Shown here one piece after another: positions 27,641 through 37,587 of a stretch of DNA of 37,808 nt; the first letter of the stretch is position 1, and each line of letters starts with the position of its first letter. The notes beneath the pieces are model-generated. The model made no database searches, had not been told where the DNA came from, and saw only the letters and a program-made list of their open reading frames with translations. The DNA is taken from assembly GCA_021163775.1 (NCBI GenBank), contig JAGGTI010000130.1, forward strand, positions 1 to 37,808. Reading direction: 5' to 3'. The DNA is from Candidatus Zixiibacteriota bacterium. Its GTDB lineage: Bacteria; Zixibacteria; MSB-5A5; GN15; FEB-12. The translations under genes and the position numbers were made by a program.

Positions 27641-28810
27641 ATGCGGTTCAGCTCCAATGAGATGAGCACCAGTCCGAAGACATCCTTATTATTGCTTGTT
27701 TTGATCTTGCTTCTTTGTTCTGCTCCGGGATTGCAAGCGGACGATGAGATGTTTGATCGCCTCAGGGTCACTGTGGGCGATACTACTGGAACAGCAGGAG
27801 AGGAAAATTCGGCAGTATCAGTTTTTCTTACCAACCCTTCGGATGACATCTTTGCCTTCACGATTCATATTGCGCTCGACCGCAATGACATCGCCAATTT
27901 CCAGACACAACTCGACACGATTGAGGTGTTTACGTACTGGGCTTGCAACAACTGGGTCGGCGAAGTCTGCACTGACTCGGTCGGCGTGGATGATCCCTTG
28001 ACCGAGCCGTGGGACTTTGAGCATATTGATACGGTTGAAGCGTATGCCGGCGTTTTTGATACTGTTGGAACTTTGATCTCTGGATGGGACTATGTCCAGT
28101 CGCGGGCGGTTTCAACTGGTGATCTCGGGTTGGATATTCTGTTGACAGCTATCTCCGACACCGACTCTATCCCCGGCTACGTGCCGCCGCTCTCACCTCA
28201 GGGTGGAGGGGTGTTGTTTAGAGTACTGGCTGATATTTTTCCAATTCCGCCCGAGCAGGAAGACCGCACCGCCACCGTTCGGATCGATGTGGGTTTCAAG
28301 CGCTGGTTTGGTTTCTCTACTCCGGAGGGTGAGTCGATTGGGTGGATAACCGTGCAGGTTCCTGACACCAACTATTATATGTGTACCAGTCCAGAACCTC
28401 CGCCGGGTACCGGTTGTTATGAATGGACCAAAGTATATTCGTGGGAGTGCCCTGCGGAAGGGTGTGACTCCGTAGGTATCCAGATGGTTGATATTCCGGT
28501 GCTGGATTCAACCCAGGTCAGCCTGTTTGACGGGTCTATCACGGTGTTAAACACCTGCTGTATTGGCAGGGTGGGTGATACCAACAACTCCGGCGAGGAT
28601 GAGCCGACGATTGGTGATGTCAGCACAATTATTGACGTGCTTTTTATTAACAATAACTGGGACATAATTGACTGCCTGGCGGAAACCGATATTAACCAGT
28701 CGGGTGGGGTCAGCCCTACTCCGAATGACATAACGATTGGTGATGTGTCGATTCTAATAGATTACTTGTTTATTACGGGATCATCTTTGGGACTGCCTGA
28801 TTGTCTATAG
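27641..28810 (+). CDS. Secreted protein with C-terminal dockerin-like duplicated Ca-binding motifs, no sorting tail
   Basis: Hydrophobic leader LLLLVLILLLCSAPGLQA; GRVGDTNNSGEDEPTIGDVSTIIDVLFI ... ETDINQSGGVSPTPNDITIGDVSILIDYLFI. Confidence 0.8.
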   Translation: MRFSSNEMSTSPKTSLLLLVLILLLCSAPGLQADDEMFDRLRVTVGDTTGTAGEENSAVSVFLTNPSDDIFAFTIHIALDRNDIANFQTQLDTIEVFTYWACNNWVGEVCTDSVGVDDPLTEPWDFEHIDTVEAYAGVFDTVGTLISGWDYVQSRAVSTGDLGLDILLTAISDTDSIPGYVPPLSPQGGGVLFRVLADIFPIPPEQEDRTATVRIDVGFKRWFGFSTPEGESIGWITVQVPDTNYYMCTSPEPPPGTGCYEWTKVYSWECPAEGCDSVGIQMVDIPVLDSTQVSLFDGSITVLNTCCIGRVGDTNNSGEDEPTIGDVSTIIDVLFINNNWDIIDCLAETDINQSGGVSPTPNDITIGDVSILIDYLFITGSSLGLPDCL

Positions 28811-29200
28811 CGAGGCAGTCGGATGATTCTAACCTTGATTTGGGTACCAACCTGTTGCGAGAATTAAACAGTTCTGTGAAAAATCTTAATACTGCGCTAA
28901 TAGCGCCACGATACATTTGGATAGAAAAAAGAAGCGCCCGGCCTTTGGGCAGGCTTGGCAATGACTATAGAAGAAAAGAAAGACGGAAGTAAAGGAGGAC
29001 ATCTAAAAGAGGATATTGCACGCGCTCTAATTTTAGAGTTTAACTGTCGTTCTTTTTTGGCGACCATTGGATAGCGAAATTGTCTGGCTCTACGATTTCG
29101 ATGATCCGGGTGGCTAACCCTGAGGGGGGCTAGAGAGAAGATAGTTAAGTATTTGACAACTTATTGTTGTAATGAATGTGTTTTTTTAGGAGAGCAAATA

Positions 29201-31846
29201 ATGAGGAAACTATTATTTTTCCTTGCGTTCGCCTTGTTGATGACAGGTAGCGCGTTCTCTCAGAACGGTGTCATCTCTGTTGACAATGTTACGAACGATT
29301 ATAACCTCGGAACTCAGTTGCGAGCAGGTTTTCCGCACGTGATTGGTGTCAGATATGATTTGACTGGTGCCATGCCTGCGTCTTCTGCCAACTGGACCGG
29401 TTCCAACGGGTACGAACTGTACTCGCCGGACGGTGCCGACTGGGGTTCCATGACCGCGACTTTTGGTCCTCTGGTCAACGCTCTGCCGGGCTCAGTGGTT
29501 AAGTATGCTTACCACTACCAGCTCGTTGGTACGACTTGGGACCGCACCACGAACAATGGTGACGATCCGTGTCCGGGCGCCAGTGTTATTGACCGGGCCG
29601 GTTTCTACCTGGCTACTGTCGACTTCACCGGTGCTGGCTACCTGCCTGGCGCCAGCGATATTGCGCTGAACTTCGCGTTTAGCACTCGCTTTGAAGATGA
29701 CGGCCTCACCATGTGTTTTGACTCACTCAGCGCCATCACGGCGTGGGAGTGGGCCGCTGGTTCGGCGGGCGATTTCCCGATTTGGGATAATGGCCTTGGT
29801 GCTTCCGAGCCCCGTTGCTGGGAAATCTACAATGTTCCGAACCAGCCGCCGGTCTGGGATGATGACCCGGCTGAGGACGCTGTGAATTTCAATCACTGCG
29901 CCCAGGGTTCCTACCAGCTTTCCGCGACCGACCCCGATCTTACGGGTACGGTTACGTACAGCTTTGACCCCGTCTTTGATGACGGCCTCCACGGCGAAGT
30001 GACACCGGAAGGTGCCTGGACCTGGTCCGGCGCGACGGTGCCACAGAGTGGTGCGGTCGATATTGAATTCCGGGCGTTTGATACCCAGGATTATACATTA
30101 ACCAACTTCACCCTGCACGTTACCTTAACCAACGAAGCTCCGCAATTTGACGTTTGCCCGAGTGGTTTGGCGACTGTCAGTGCTGGAACCCCGCGTTCCC
30201 AGACCCTGGTCTTCTCAGATCCGGACGTCTGTGATGCCCCAGCTATCGTATTGGGTGCCGTGACCAATTTCAACCCTGCCAATGTCAATATTGTTGGTGG
30301 TGTTGTAACCTTCACCCCTGATGTTCCCGCGCGTGACGTGGCTATGGAGATTATTGTCTCCGATGGTGAGCTGGAAGATGTATGCGTGCTGAACTGGCAC
30401 GTAATCGAAGGTTCTAAGTATCAGGTTGAAATCGATAAGGTTGAAGGCGCGTTGCAGGGTCATTTCACTGACCTCGACATCATCCTTCACTCGGCTGACG
30501 CTGAGGACGGTCTTGGTGGTTTTGACCTGTTGGTAGCGTACGACGCTTCCGCGTTGGGCTTCCAGCTCGCTATAGAGGGTGACCTCTATAACGACGGTTT
30601 CTATAACTGGGAATACTTCACCTATCGTTTCGGTCCTTACGGCAACTGTGGTAGTGCCTGCCCGAGCGGCATGCTTCGTGTTGTCGGCCTGGCCGAGATC
30701 AACAATGGTGTCGCGAATGCTGAATGTGTTTATGACGCCACTGCCAAGCCGGTTCTGGCTTCCCTGCGCTTCCTGGTCACCAATGACCGGAGCTTGGAAT
30801 GTCAGTATGTGCCGGTTCGTTTCTTCTGGTACGACTGCACCGACAATATTCTGTCGAGCTGTGACGGTTCGGTGGCTTACCTGTCGAAGAAGGTCTACGA
30901 CTATGTAGACTTCAACTTCCCGTTCCAGGATGGCGAAATGTCTAATGGCACCGTTGGGTTCCCGACTTACCAGGGTGCCCAGGATACGTGTGTGTTTATT
31001 GATGAAGTAAATGGCAAATATGCCATACGCGACATTGACTTCCAGAATGGTGGAATCGACATCGTCTGTGCTGACTCGATTGATGCTCGTGGCGATATCA
31101 ACTTGAACGGTCTGCCTTATGAAATCGCAGATGCCGTCATGTTCACCAACTACTTCATCAATGGCCTGAACGCCTTTACTGGCAACATGGAAGGTTCCAT
31201 TGCGGCTTCCGATTGTAACGCTGACGGTATCGCGCTGTCCGTGGCTGACCTGGTTTATCTTATCAGGGTAGTCATCGGCGATGCCGCGCCTTACGATAAG
31301 GCCGCCCCAGTTGCCGCTAACATCACTTTTGGTAACGAACGTTTCAACGTTGACGTTGAGATGGGCGCCGCCCATATCGTGATGGAAGGCAACGTTGTGC
31401 CGACTCTGTTGGCCGATAACATGGAAATGCTCTATGCCAGCAACGGTCAGACCACTAGTATTCTGGTCTACTCGACCGAAGCTAACCAGAGCTTCCGCGG
31501 TGACTTCCTCGAAGTCGATGGTAATGTTGTCAGCACCGAATTCGCTACCTTCACGGGTGCGACCGTTGCCGCCAAGGTAATGCCTTCAAGCTTTGAAGTT
31601 GCCCAGAACTACCCGAACCCGTTCAACCCGACAACCACCTTCAAGTTCACTGTTCCTAATGGCGGTGACTGGAAGCTTGGCGTCTACAACATTACCGGCC
31701 AGCTCGTCGAGAGCTTCTCCGGTGTGTCTGAGACCGGTTACGAAACGGTCGTTTGGGACGCTTCTAACCTGTCGTCCGGTATCTATTTCTATAGAGTATC
31801 TGCCGACAACCAGAGCGTGACCAAGAAGGCTGTCCTGCTTAAGTAA
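29201..31846 (+). CDS. Secreted cohesin-like + dockerin-like + T9SS-type sorting-domain protein (ORF track start 29153; signal peptide starts at 29201)
   Basis: MRKLLFFLAFALLMTGSAFSQ; YQVEIDKVEGALQGHFTDLDIILHSADAEDGLGGFDLLVAYDASAL; GDINLNGLPYEIADAVMFTNYFI; NYPNPFNPTTTFKFTVPNGG...KKAVLLK. Confidence 0.85.
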   Translation: MRKLLFFLAFALLMTGSAFSQNGVISVDNVTNDYNLGTQLRAGFPHVIGVRYDLTGAMPASSANWTGSNGYELYSPDGADWGSMTATFGPLVNALPGSVVKYAYHYQLVGTTWDRTTNNGDDPCPGASVIDRAGFYLATVDFTGAGYLPGASDIALNFAFSTRFEDDGLTMCFDSLSAITAWEWAAGSAGDFPIWDNGLGASEPRCWEIYNVPNQPPVWDDDPAEDAVNFNHCAQGSYQLSATDPDLTGTVTYSFDPVFDDGLHGEVTPEGAWTWSGATVPQSGAVDIEFRAFDTQDYTLTNFTLHVTLTNEAPQFDVCPSGLATVSAGTPRSQTLVFSDPDVCDAPAIVLGAVTNFNPANVNIVGGVVTFTPDVPARDVAMEIIVSDGELEDVCVLNWHVIEGSKYQVEIDKVEGALQGHFTDLDIILHSADAEDGLGGFDLLVAYDASALGFQLAIEGDLYNDGFYNWEYFTYRFGPYGNCGSACPSGMLRVVGLAEINNGVANAECVYDATAKPVLASLRFLVTNDRSLECQYVPVRFFWYDCTDNILSSCDGSVAYLSKKVYDYVDFNFPFQDGEMSNGTVGFPTYQGAQDTCVFIDEVNGKYAIRDIDFQNGGIDIVCADSIDARGDINLNGLPYEIADAVMFTNYFINGLNAFTGNMEGSIAASDCNADGIALSVADLVYLIRVVIGDAAPYDKAAPVAANITFGNERFNVDVEMGAAHIVMEGNVVPTLLADNMEMLYASNGQTTSILVYSTEANQSFRGDFLEVDGNVVSTEFATFTGATVAAKVMPSSFEVAQNYPNPFNPTTTFKFTVPNGGDWKLGVYNITGQLVESFSGVSETGYETVVWDASNLSSGIYFYRVSADNQSVTKKAVLLK

Positions 31847-31872
31847 TGTAGGATTTGTCTTTGATTTTGGAT

Positions 31873-31899
31873 CCCCGGATAGGTTAACCCTTTCCGGGG
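31873..31899 (+). terminator. Candidate transcription terminator hairpin CCCCGGA..TCCGGGG
   Basis: 7-bp GC-rich arms about 25 nt after the stop codon; no strong T tract. Confidence 0.4.
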
Positions 31900-32021
31900 G
31901 TTCTAAACCGCAAGACAGGAGAACTTATATTAGCAATTTGTTCACGAAATAAAGTTGGATAGAGTTAGAGAAAAGGTTTAGCTGAAATGGCCTAAGTTGT
32001 TAGTGAAACTATAGTTTTCGC

Positions 32022-32050
32022 GTGACAAACGGGTCTTTTTTATATATAAT
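32022..32050 (+). promoter_or_regulatory. Sigma70-type promoter GTGACA-17-TATAAT
   Basis: Read directly; upstream of the 32396 gene. Confidence 0.55.
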
Positions 32051-32395
32051 GTTATGATCTTGTCGAAGTGTACAAACCTTTTGTTTGGATGTTGTCGTAC
32101 TGCGTACATTTGCATATGCCTGCGGAAGAATGACAGACAACCTCACTATGTTACTCGCCGCCCGAAAGAGGAGTATTCTTTAGTCTAACTGATATTTACA
32201 AGTTGGCTTGGCAGTAGAGAACATAAGTTCTTATTACTTCTACTCTTAAACGGATTTGCTAAGAGCCATAGACTCTGAGTAGAACAGGAAGCGATTCGTC
32301 ACGGAAAGGCGAAAGAACTTCCCGGAGTGAACAGGTTCCGGTCTGAGAATTGCTCAGACAAGGTATGGCAAAATGCCATATTAAGACGGCAAGTT

Positions 32396-34831
32396 ATGAG
32401 TAAGACGTACTTTACAAGATTTTTCGGCATATTGGCCACGCTTTTGGTGGCTGGCGTCACCGTTGGAACGACGCCGACAGAGGCGAGGTACGCCATATAC
32501 GCAGACTCGGTTGAATCGGGTGCTGGTTCAGACGTGTCGGTCAGATTCTACCTTGCCAATGAGATGGCGTTGACATCGTTAAGTGTACCAATCAGTTACG
32601 ACCCATCGCTGGTGACACTCAAGTCGATCAGTTTTACTGATTCGAGAGCGCAACATATTGCAAATAAGATGATTACGCCGTCAGATATTGATGTAGCTGA
32701 CGGTCATTTCATGGTAGCGATATTCCAATGGATGGAAGATCCTATCGAAGCTGGTGATGGACTGTTGTTTACGGCGATATTTGGCCTTAATCCGGAGGCG
32801 GAAGTTGGCCAGTCCACTCTACTGGATACGCTTTTCTACCCGCCCGCCGGAGTTTTGGAAGTTGTCCGAGCCGATACGTCGGGGGGGATTCAGCCCGATT
32901 TTGGGCCGGGGATGATAATAATTGGTGAAAATAACCGTACCCCGGTGTTTGCTACGCTTCCTGACCAGTATGTTTTGGAGGGCGATAGTCTCGATTTAAC
33001 TATTATAGTGTCAGATCCTGATGAGGATTTGCTGACTTTGGCGATTACGACCAAACCGACCGGGGCAACTTTTGTGGATAACGGTGATGGAACGGCTCGG
33101 TTCGTTTGGGTGCCGGATTATGTTGGCCCGAATTCGGCCGATGGTTCCCCGCTGAGTTTGAGTTTCTGGGCGAGTGATGGCGATTTGTCATCTCAGATGG
33201 ACTTGAATATTTACGTGCTCAACCGGAACCGCAAGCCGTCGATAATGGCTCCTACGGAAGCTATTGTTGAGGCTGGCGAAACGATGAGTTTGTCGGTGTC
33301 GGCATTCGATCCCGATTTTGAGACGATCACCTGGAGCTGGTCGGGTCTTCCCGAAGGTGCCACGTTTGATGGTGATAATCCAGGTTTGCTAAGCTGGACA
33401 TCGGAAGTGACTGACACTGGTTCATTCGTTGTGGCATTTGTGGCCACCGATCCACAGGGATTAGCGGACACGCTTGCGATAACCACTCAGGTTCGGGCGG
33501 TTGCATTATTTACGCTGGCGATTGATTCTGTTGAGGCGTTCCCGAATGAGGATGTTGAGTTCAAGATCACGCTTGATAACAAGTTGCCGGTAGCGGGTTT
33601 CAACATTTTGTTCAATCACGACCCGATTGCGCTTGGTTTCCTGTCGTTGACTAATGCCGAGACCCGTACCGAGGCGTTTGAGTATTTCACGGTGCGCACC
33701 ACAGAAAACGGTATAGCCGGCAATGTTCGTATCATTGGAATTGGAGATATGGGTGGTGGTACTCCGGGGTTGGAAGCAGGCGATGGACCAATAGCTTCCG
33801 TGCGGGTGCATACTACTGGTGATCTGGCTTTTGCCGGTATGAGTATTCCGTTGACGTTCCAGTTCCTCGATGCTCCGATCAATGATGACAACAGTTTGAC
33901 CGACAGTATCGGCACCAGAATCGAACAGGCCGATATCGTTTATCAGACTGGCAGTGTGAAGATTCACGATATAGGCCAGATCCGGATTGGTGACATAAAT
34001 CTTAACGGCATTGCGGCTGAGATTGGCGATGTGATTTACTTTACAAATTTCTTTATCAACCCGTCGCTATATAAGTTCAATGCACTACAGTACGCCAACT
34101 CTGATGTCAACCGGGATTACATCGCCGCTACGGTGAGTGACCTGGTGGCGCTTATCAACTGGGTGGTGGGTGGTAACACCTACAGCAAGATTTCTGATGG
34201 TGGAGAGTTGACCGCATCGGTTGAGATTGAGACTTATTCCAATCAGGCCCTGTTCAGCTATGAATCTTCGGTGGCCGTTGGGGCGGCTTACTTTGTGATC
34301 AAGAGCGATCGGGAGGTCACCGAGGGGATGATCACCAGTCGATGTGACAATATGGCTATGAATTATCATCAGGATGGTGACCGAGTGAAGGTGCTGTTGT
34401 ATAGCCTTGACGGCGAAGTGATGCCGTCCGGTCGAACCGAATTATTTGAGATAAGTGGTGGCGTTGATTTTGAGATCAGCCATGTTGAATTAGGTAGCTC
34501 GGGTGGTCAGCAGATAGAAGTAGCGTTGGCTTCAGCTGGTGCTCCTCTGCCGATCGGTTTTGCGCTGATGCAGAACTACCCTAACCCATTCAATCCTGAG
34601 ACGAACCTTGAATTCGCTCTGCCATATGCCACGCATGTTACTCTGACGGTTTACAATGTGTTGGGCCAGGCGGTGGTGACTTTGGTGAACGATGAGCTTC
34701 CGGCCGGAACCCACGGCATCCAGTGGCGTGGTACTGACCAGCAGGGTCAGGCGGTGGCGTCAGGAGTTTACTTGTACCGTCTACAGGCGGGCACCGAAAC
34801 TATGACACGAAAGATGATGCTCTTGAAGTAG
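32396..34831 (+). CDS. Secreted cohesin-like/Ig-like + dockerin-like + T9SS-type sorting-domain protein (ORF track start 32327)
   Basis: Signal peptide MSKTYFTRFFGILATLLVAGVTVG; SVESGAGSDVSVRFYLANEMALTSLSVPISYDPSLVTL; GDINLNGIAAEIGDVIYFTNFFI; NYPNPFNPETNLEFALP...RKMMLLK. Confidence 0.85.
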   Translation: MSKTYFTRFFGILATLLVAGVTVGTTPTEARYAIYADSVESGAGSDVSVRFYLANEMALTSLSVPISYDPSLVTLKSISFTDSRAQHIANKMITPSDIDVADGHFMVAIFQWMEDPIEAGDGLLFTAIFGLNPEAEVGQSTLLDTLFYPPAGVLEVVRADTSGGIQPDFGPGMIIIGENNRTPVFATLPDQYVLEGDSLDLTIIVSDPDEDLLTLAITTKPTGATFVDNGDGTARFVWVPDYVGPNSADGSPLSLSFWASDGDLSSQMDLNIYVLNRNRKPSIMAPTEAIVEAGETMSLSVSAFDPDFETITWSWSGLPEGATFDGDNPGLLSWTSEVTDTGSFVVAFVATDPQGLADTLAITTQVRAVALFTLAIDSVEAFPNEDVEFKITLDNKLPVAGFNILFNHDPIALGFLSLTNAETRTEAFEYFTVRTTENGIAGNVRIIGIGDMGGGTPGLEAGDGPIASVRVHTTGDLAFAGMSIPLTFQFLDAPINDDNSLTDSIGTRIEQADIVYQTGSVKIHDIGQIRIGDINLNGIAAEIGDVIYFTNFFINPSLYKFNALQYANSDVNRDYIAATVSDLVALINWVVGGNTYSKISDGGELTASVEIETYSNQALFSYESSVAVGAAYFVIKSDREVTEGMITSRCDNMAMNYHQDGDRVKVLLYSLDGEVMPSGRTELFEISGGVDFEISHVELGSSGGQQIEVALASAGAPLPIGFALMQNYPNPFNPETNLEFALPYATHVTLTVYNVLGQAVVTLVNDELPAGTHGIQWRGTDQQGQAVASGVYLYRLQAGTETMTRKMMLLK

Positions 34832-34880
34832 AGCATTGATATACATTGATAATGATGTTGATTACCATATTGAGGTCGCG

Positions 34881-37568
34881 ATGAGAATCGTAAGAATATC
34901 CTTACTGAGTTTTTTGCTGGTTGTAGCCCTTGCAGGCGGTTCACAGGTTCAGGCGCAAATTGGTTGTGATGATCTAACCAAATCCGCGTTTGATATCCTG
35001 CGTATACCGTTCTTCTGCGGCATACCGGGCGATACGGTGTTGTTGCCGGTCATTCTGGAGCACGATTCGATTGTAACATCGTTTCAGTTTTTGATTGAGT
35101 TCGATACCGCCTGGTTGCGACCGGTGTACGTCCGTGACTCATCCTGTGCGATTGCCGACTCGACCGGTTGTATCTCGTGGAATATTGATACGACCTATGT
35201 CGATCACCTGATCACGGGTCGGATGCTCAAGACCGACACGACCAGTGGCGAGTTTGGGCCGATAATCGATACGATTAACCAGTTCACGGTCAACATGTTC
35301 CAGGGTCATCTCGATATTCTGGCGTGCAACGCGGTGCCAGAGTTTCTGACGCTTGATTCTTTACCGCCGGGCGACGATACGATTTTCTATGTGAAAATGA
35401 TTGTCAACCCGGCTATGCCTCATTTGCAGTTGACGGCGTTAAGTTTTCACGAGAGTGACATCTTCACTGTCGTCGATACGGTTTTCCCTCCCGACACGAC
35501 TTGGTATAATGGTTGCAACAACTCGCAGATGGTTACGGCCTGGCGAGTTGGCCCGGATTCTACGGCTGGCTATCAGATTTACCCAACGACCGACTTGGGT
35601 TATACTTTCTGGTTCCAGGCGGACACCGCCTGTGTGCCAAATCCGGATCCCCCAACCGTAGCCCTTACGGCAAATCCAACCTCATTTGTACAGGGTGGCC
35701 AGACGACATTGAGCTGGATTTCGACCTACGCTGATTCGGTAGTGGTTCGGGATCAAGGCGGCACGCGATTGTCGGGGTCCGCCAACGGAAATACATCAGG
35801 TAGTCTGCCGTGGTCATCATCAACGCTCGGAACTTACACCTTCACGGCCACAGCCTATGGAGACGGTACGGCGTCAGATGGCGCCAGTGTAACGGTGACG
35901 GCCGGGTCCGCAAACTGTCCTTCAATTACTGTGGTTGGCAATACCGGAATCTACGATCAGGGGGAGTTGATCAGTTTCACGGTCACCGCGACCAACATCA
36001 GTGGTACACAGATATCAATCAATGCTACTTCATTGCCGTCCAACGCGTCATTTGGTACCGGCGGTTCGGTGGTCGGGGTCAGCCCGGTCAGCGGAACGTT
36101 CAGTTGGACACCGGACTTCAATCAGAAAGGTTCGTTCAGCATTAGATTTACTGCGACCGACTCGGAGTGTTCGATAGACAGGTATGAAGCGATCACGGTC
36201 AACGAGCTTCAGTTTGACCGCTTGTTCTCGACATCGCGCGAAGGTAATCGGCCAGTCGGCGGTCTGCCGGGCCGAGAGGGCATTTTCTTCCCGATCGATC
36301 TGGTAACATCACAGACTGTCTATGGTGTTCAGTTCGATATGTTCTATCCCAACAGCGTAATTAGGATTGATTCGTTTGTTACTACGGCGCGCATCCCTGA
36401 ATATGTAGTTTACGATAACATTGGCGTGACACCGGGCGAAATTCGTGTGGTCACTTTCGGTCTCAACAACGAGCCAGTCAACGACACCAACACGACCGCG
36501 ATATTGCAAGCGGTGATCACTCTGGACTCCAGTGCTGTGCCGTGGACAGACTACACGATTCACCTTGAGAATGGACGCGAGTCAATCAGCCCCGATCCGG
36601 GGGTTGGTTCTTTGCCATTGGTTACGGATTCCGGTCTGATAGCGGTGGATTCGCTTGGTGATGTCAACCTTGACCGCCACATTGATGTGGCCGACGCGGT
36701 TAATATAGTAGCTTATATTATCAATACTTACACGCTGTCGCCGCGTCAGTTTGAGGTGGCCGATATAATCACCAACGATTCGGTCAACGTGTTTGACCTG
36801 GTCGCTGATGTCAATATGATCTATGGTGTGCCGTTGCCGTCACCGGCGGCTCCGGTTCCGGGTGAGAACGCGGTTCTGGCTCTTGACTATGGCGATGTTC
36901 CCAGCGGTTCATCATCGGTGCTGACTGTCCGGTCGGAGATACCGCGGGAAGTGGCTGGGTTTCAGTTGCAGTTGAACTATGATCCGACATCGGTGAGTTT
37001 TGGTACGCCCAGCCTGACACAGGACAATGCACACTATGCTCTCCACGCCAATGACGATGGCCAGGGACGTTTGAAGATATTGATTTATAATTTTGCAAGT
37101 TACGATGTGGGGGAGTTTATGCAACCGGGTGTAGTTGATCTGGTAGAAATACCGATTACCGCCTATGCCAGTCTGGAAGCGGATGACAAAACCAAGATCC
37201 GATTGACCGAGGCATTGCTGTCGACTGCGATGGCTGGTTCGATTGCTGTGCAAGGTGTTGATGCCCCGCTACCGACCTCGTTTACGCTCAGTCAGAACTA
37301 TCCCAATCCATTCAACCCGAGCACGATTATTGAGTTCTCTGTGGGTGCGGCCGAGAACGGCGCCTCTCAGCATGTACGGCTGGATGTGTTTAACATCCTG
37401 GGTCAGGAAGTGACGACGCTGATGGATGGGAGTTATTCGGCCGGTGATTATCAGGTAGTATGGGATGCTACCGACAAGTCGGGACGCCGAGTGGCGACCG
37501 GAATTTACCTCTATCGCTTGAAGGTAGGGGATGAACGCAAGACCAAGAAGATGTTATTCCTTAAGTAG
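34881..37568 (+). CDS. Secreted cohesin-like/Ig-like + dockerin-like + T9SS-type sorting-domain protein (ORF track start 34836)
   Basis: MRIVRISLLSFLLVVALAGGSQVQAQ; GDVNLDRHIDVADAVNIVAYIIN; VAGFQLQLNYDPTSVSFG; NYPNPFNPSTIIEFSVG...KKMLFLK. Confidence 0.85.
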   Translation: MRIVRISLLSFLLVVALAGGSQVQAQIGCDDLTKSAFDILRIPFFCGIPGDTVLLPVILEHDSIVTSFQFLIEFDTAWLRPVYVRDSSCAIADSTGCISWNIDTTYVDHLITGRMLKTDTTSGEFGPIIDTINQFTVNMFQGHLDILACNAVPEFLTLDSLPPGDDTIFYVKMIVNPAMPHLQLTALSFHESDIFTVVDTVFPPDTTWYNGCNNSQMVTAWRVGPDSTAGYQIYPTTDLGYTFWFQADTACVPNPDPPTVALTANPTSFVQGGQTTLSWISTYADSVVVRDQGGTRLSGSANGNTSGSLPWSSSTLGTYTFTATAYGDGTASDGASVTVTAGSANCPSITVVGNTGIYDQGELISFTVTATNISGTQISINATSLPSNASFGTGGSVVGVSPVSGTFSWTPDFNQKGSFSIRFTATDSECSIDRYEAITVNELQFDRLFSTSREGNRPVGGLPGREGIFFPIDLVTSQTVYGVQFDMFYPNSVIRIDSFVTTARIPEYVVYDNIGVTPGEIRVVTFGLNNEPVNDTNTTAILQAVITLDSSAVPWTDYTIHLENGRESISPDPGVGSLPLVTDSGLIAVDSLGDVNLDRHIDVADAVNIVAYIINTYTLSPRQFEVADIITNDSVNVFDLVADVNMIYGVPLPSPAAPVPGENAVLALDYGDVPSGSSSVLTVRSEIPREVAGFQLQLNYDPTSVSFGTPSLTQDNAHYALHANDDGQGRLKILIYNFASYDVGEFMQPGVVDLVEIPITAYASLEADDKTKIRLTEALLSTAMAGSIAVQGVDAPLPTSFTLSQNYPNPFNPSTIIEFSVGAAENGASQHVRLDVFNILGQEVTTLMDGSYSAGDYQVVWDATDKSGRRVATGIYLYRLKVGDERKTKKMLFLK

Positions 37569-37587
37569 GGTAACCGGAGAAACTGAT

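Noticed and set aside
30215-31375. 386-aa antisense ORF within the 29201-31846 gene
   Set aside because: The sense strand has a signal peptide, cohesin-like/dockerin-like domains and a sorting tail. The antisense frame shows no recognisable domain and is open because of codon bias.
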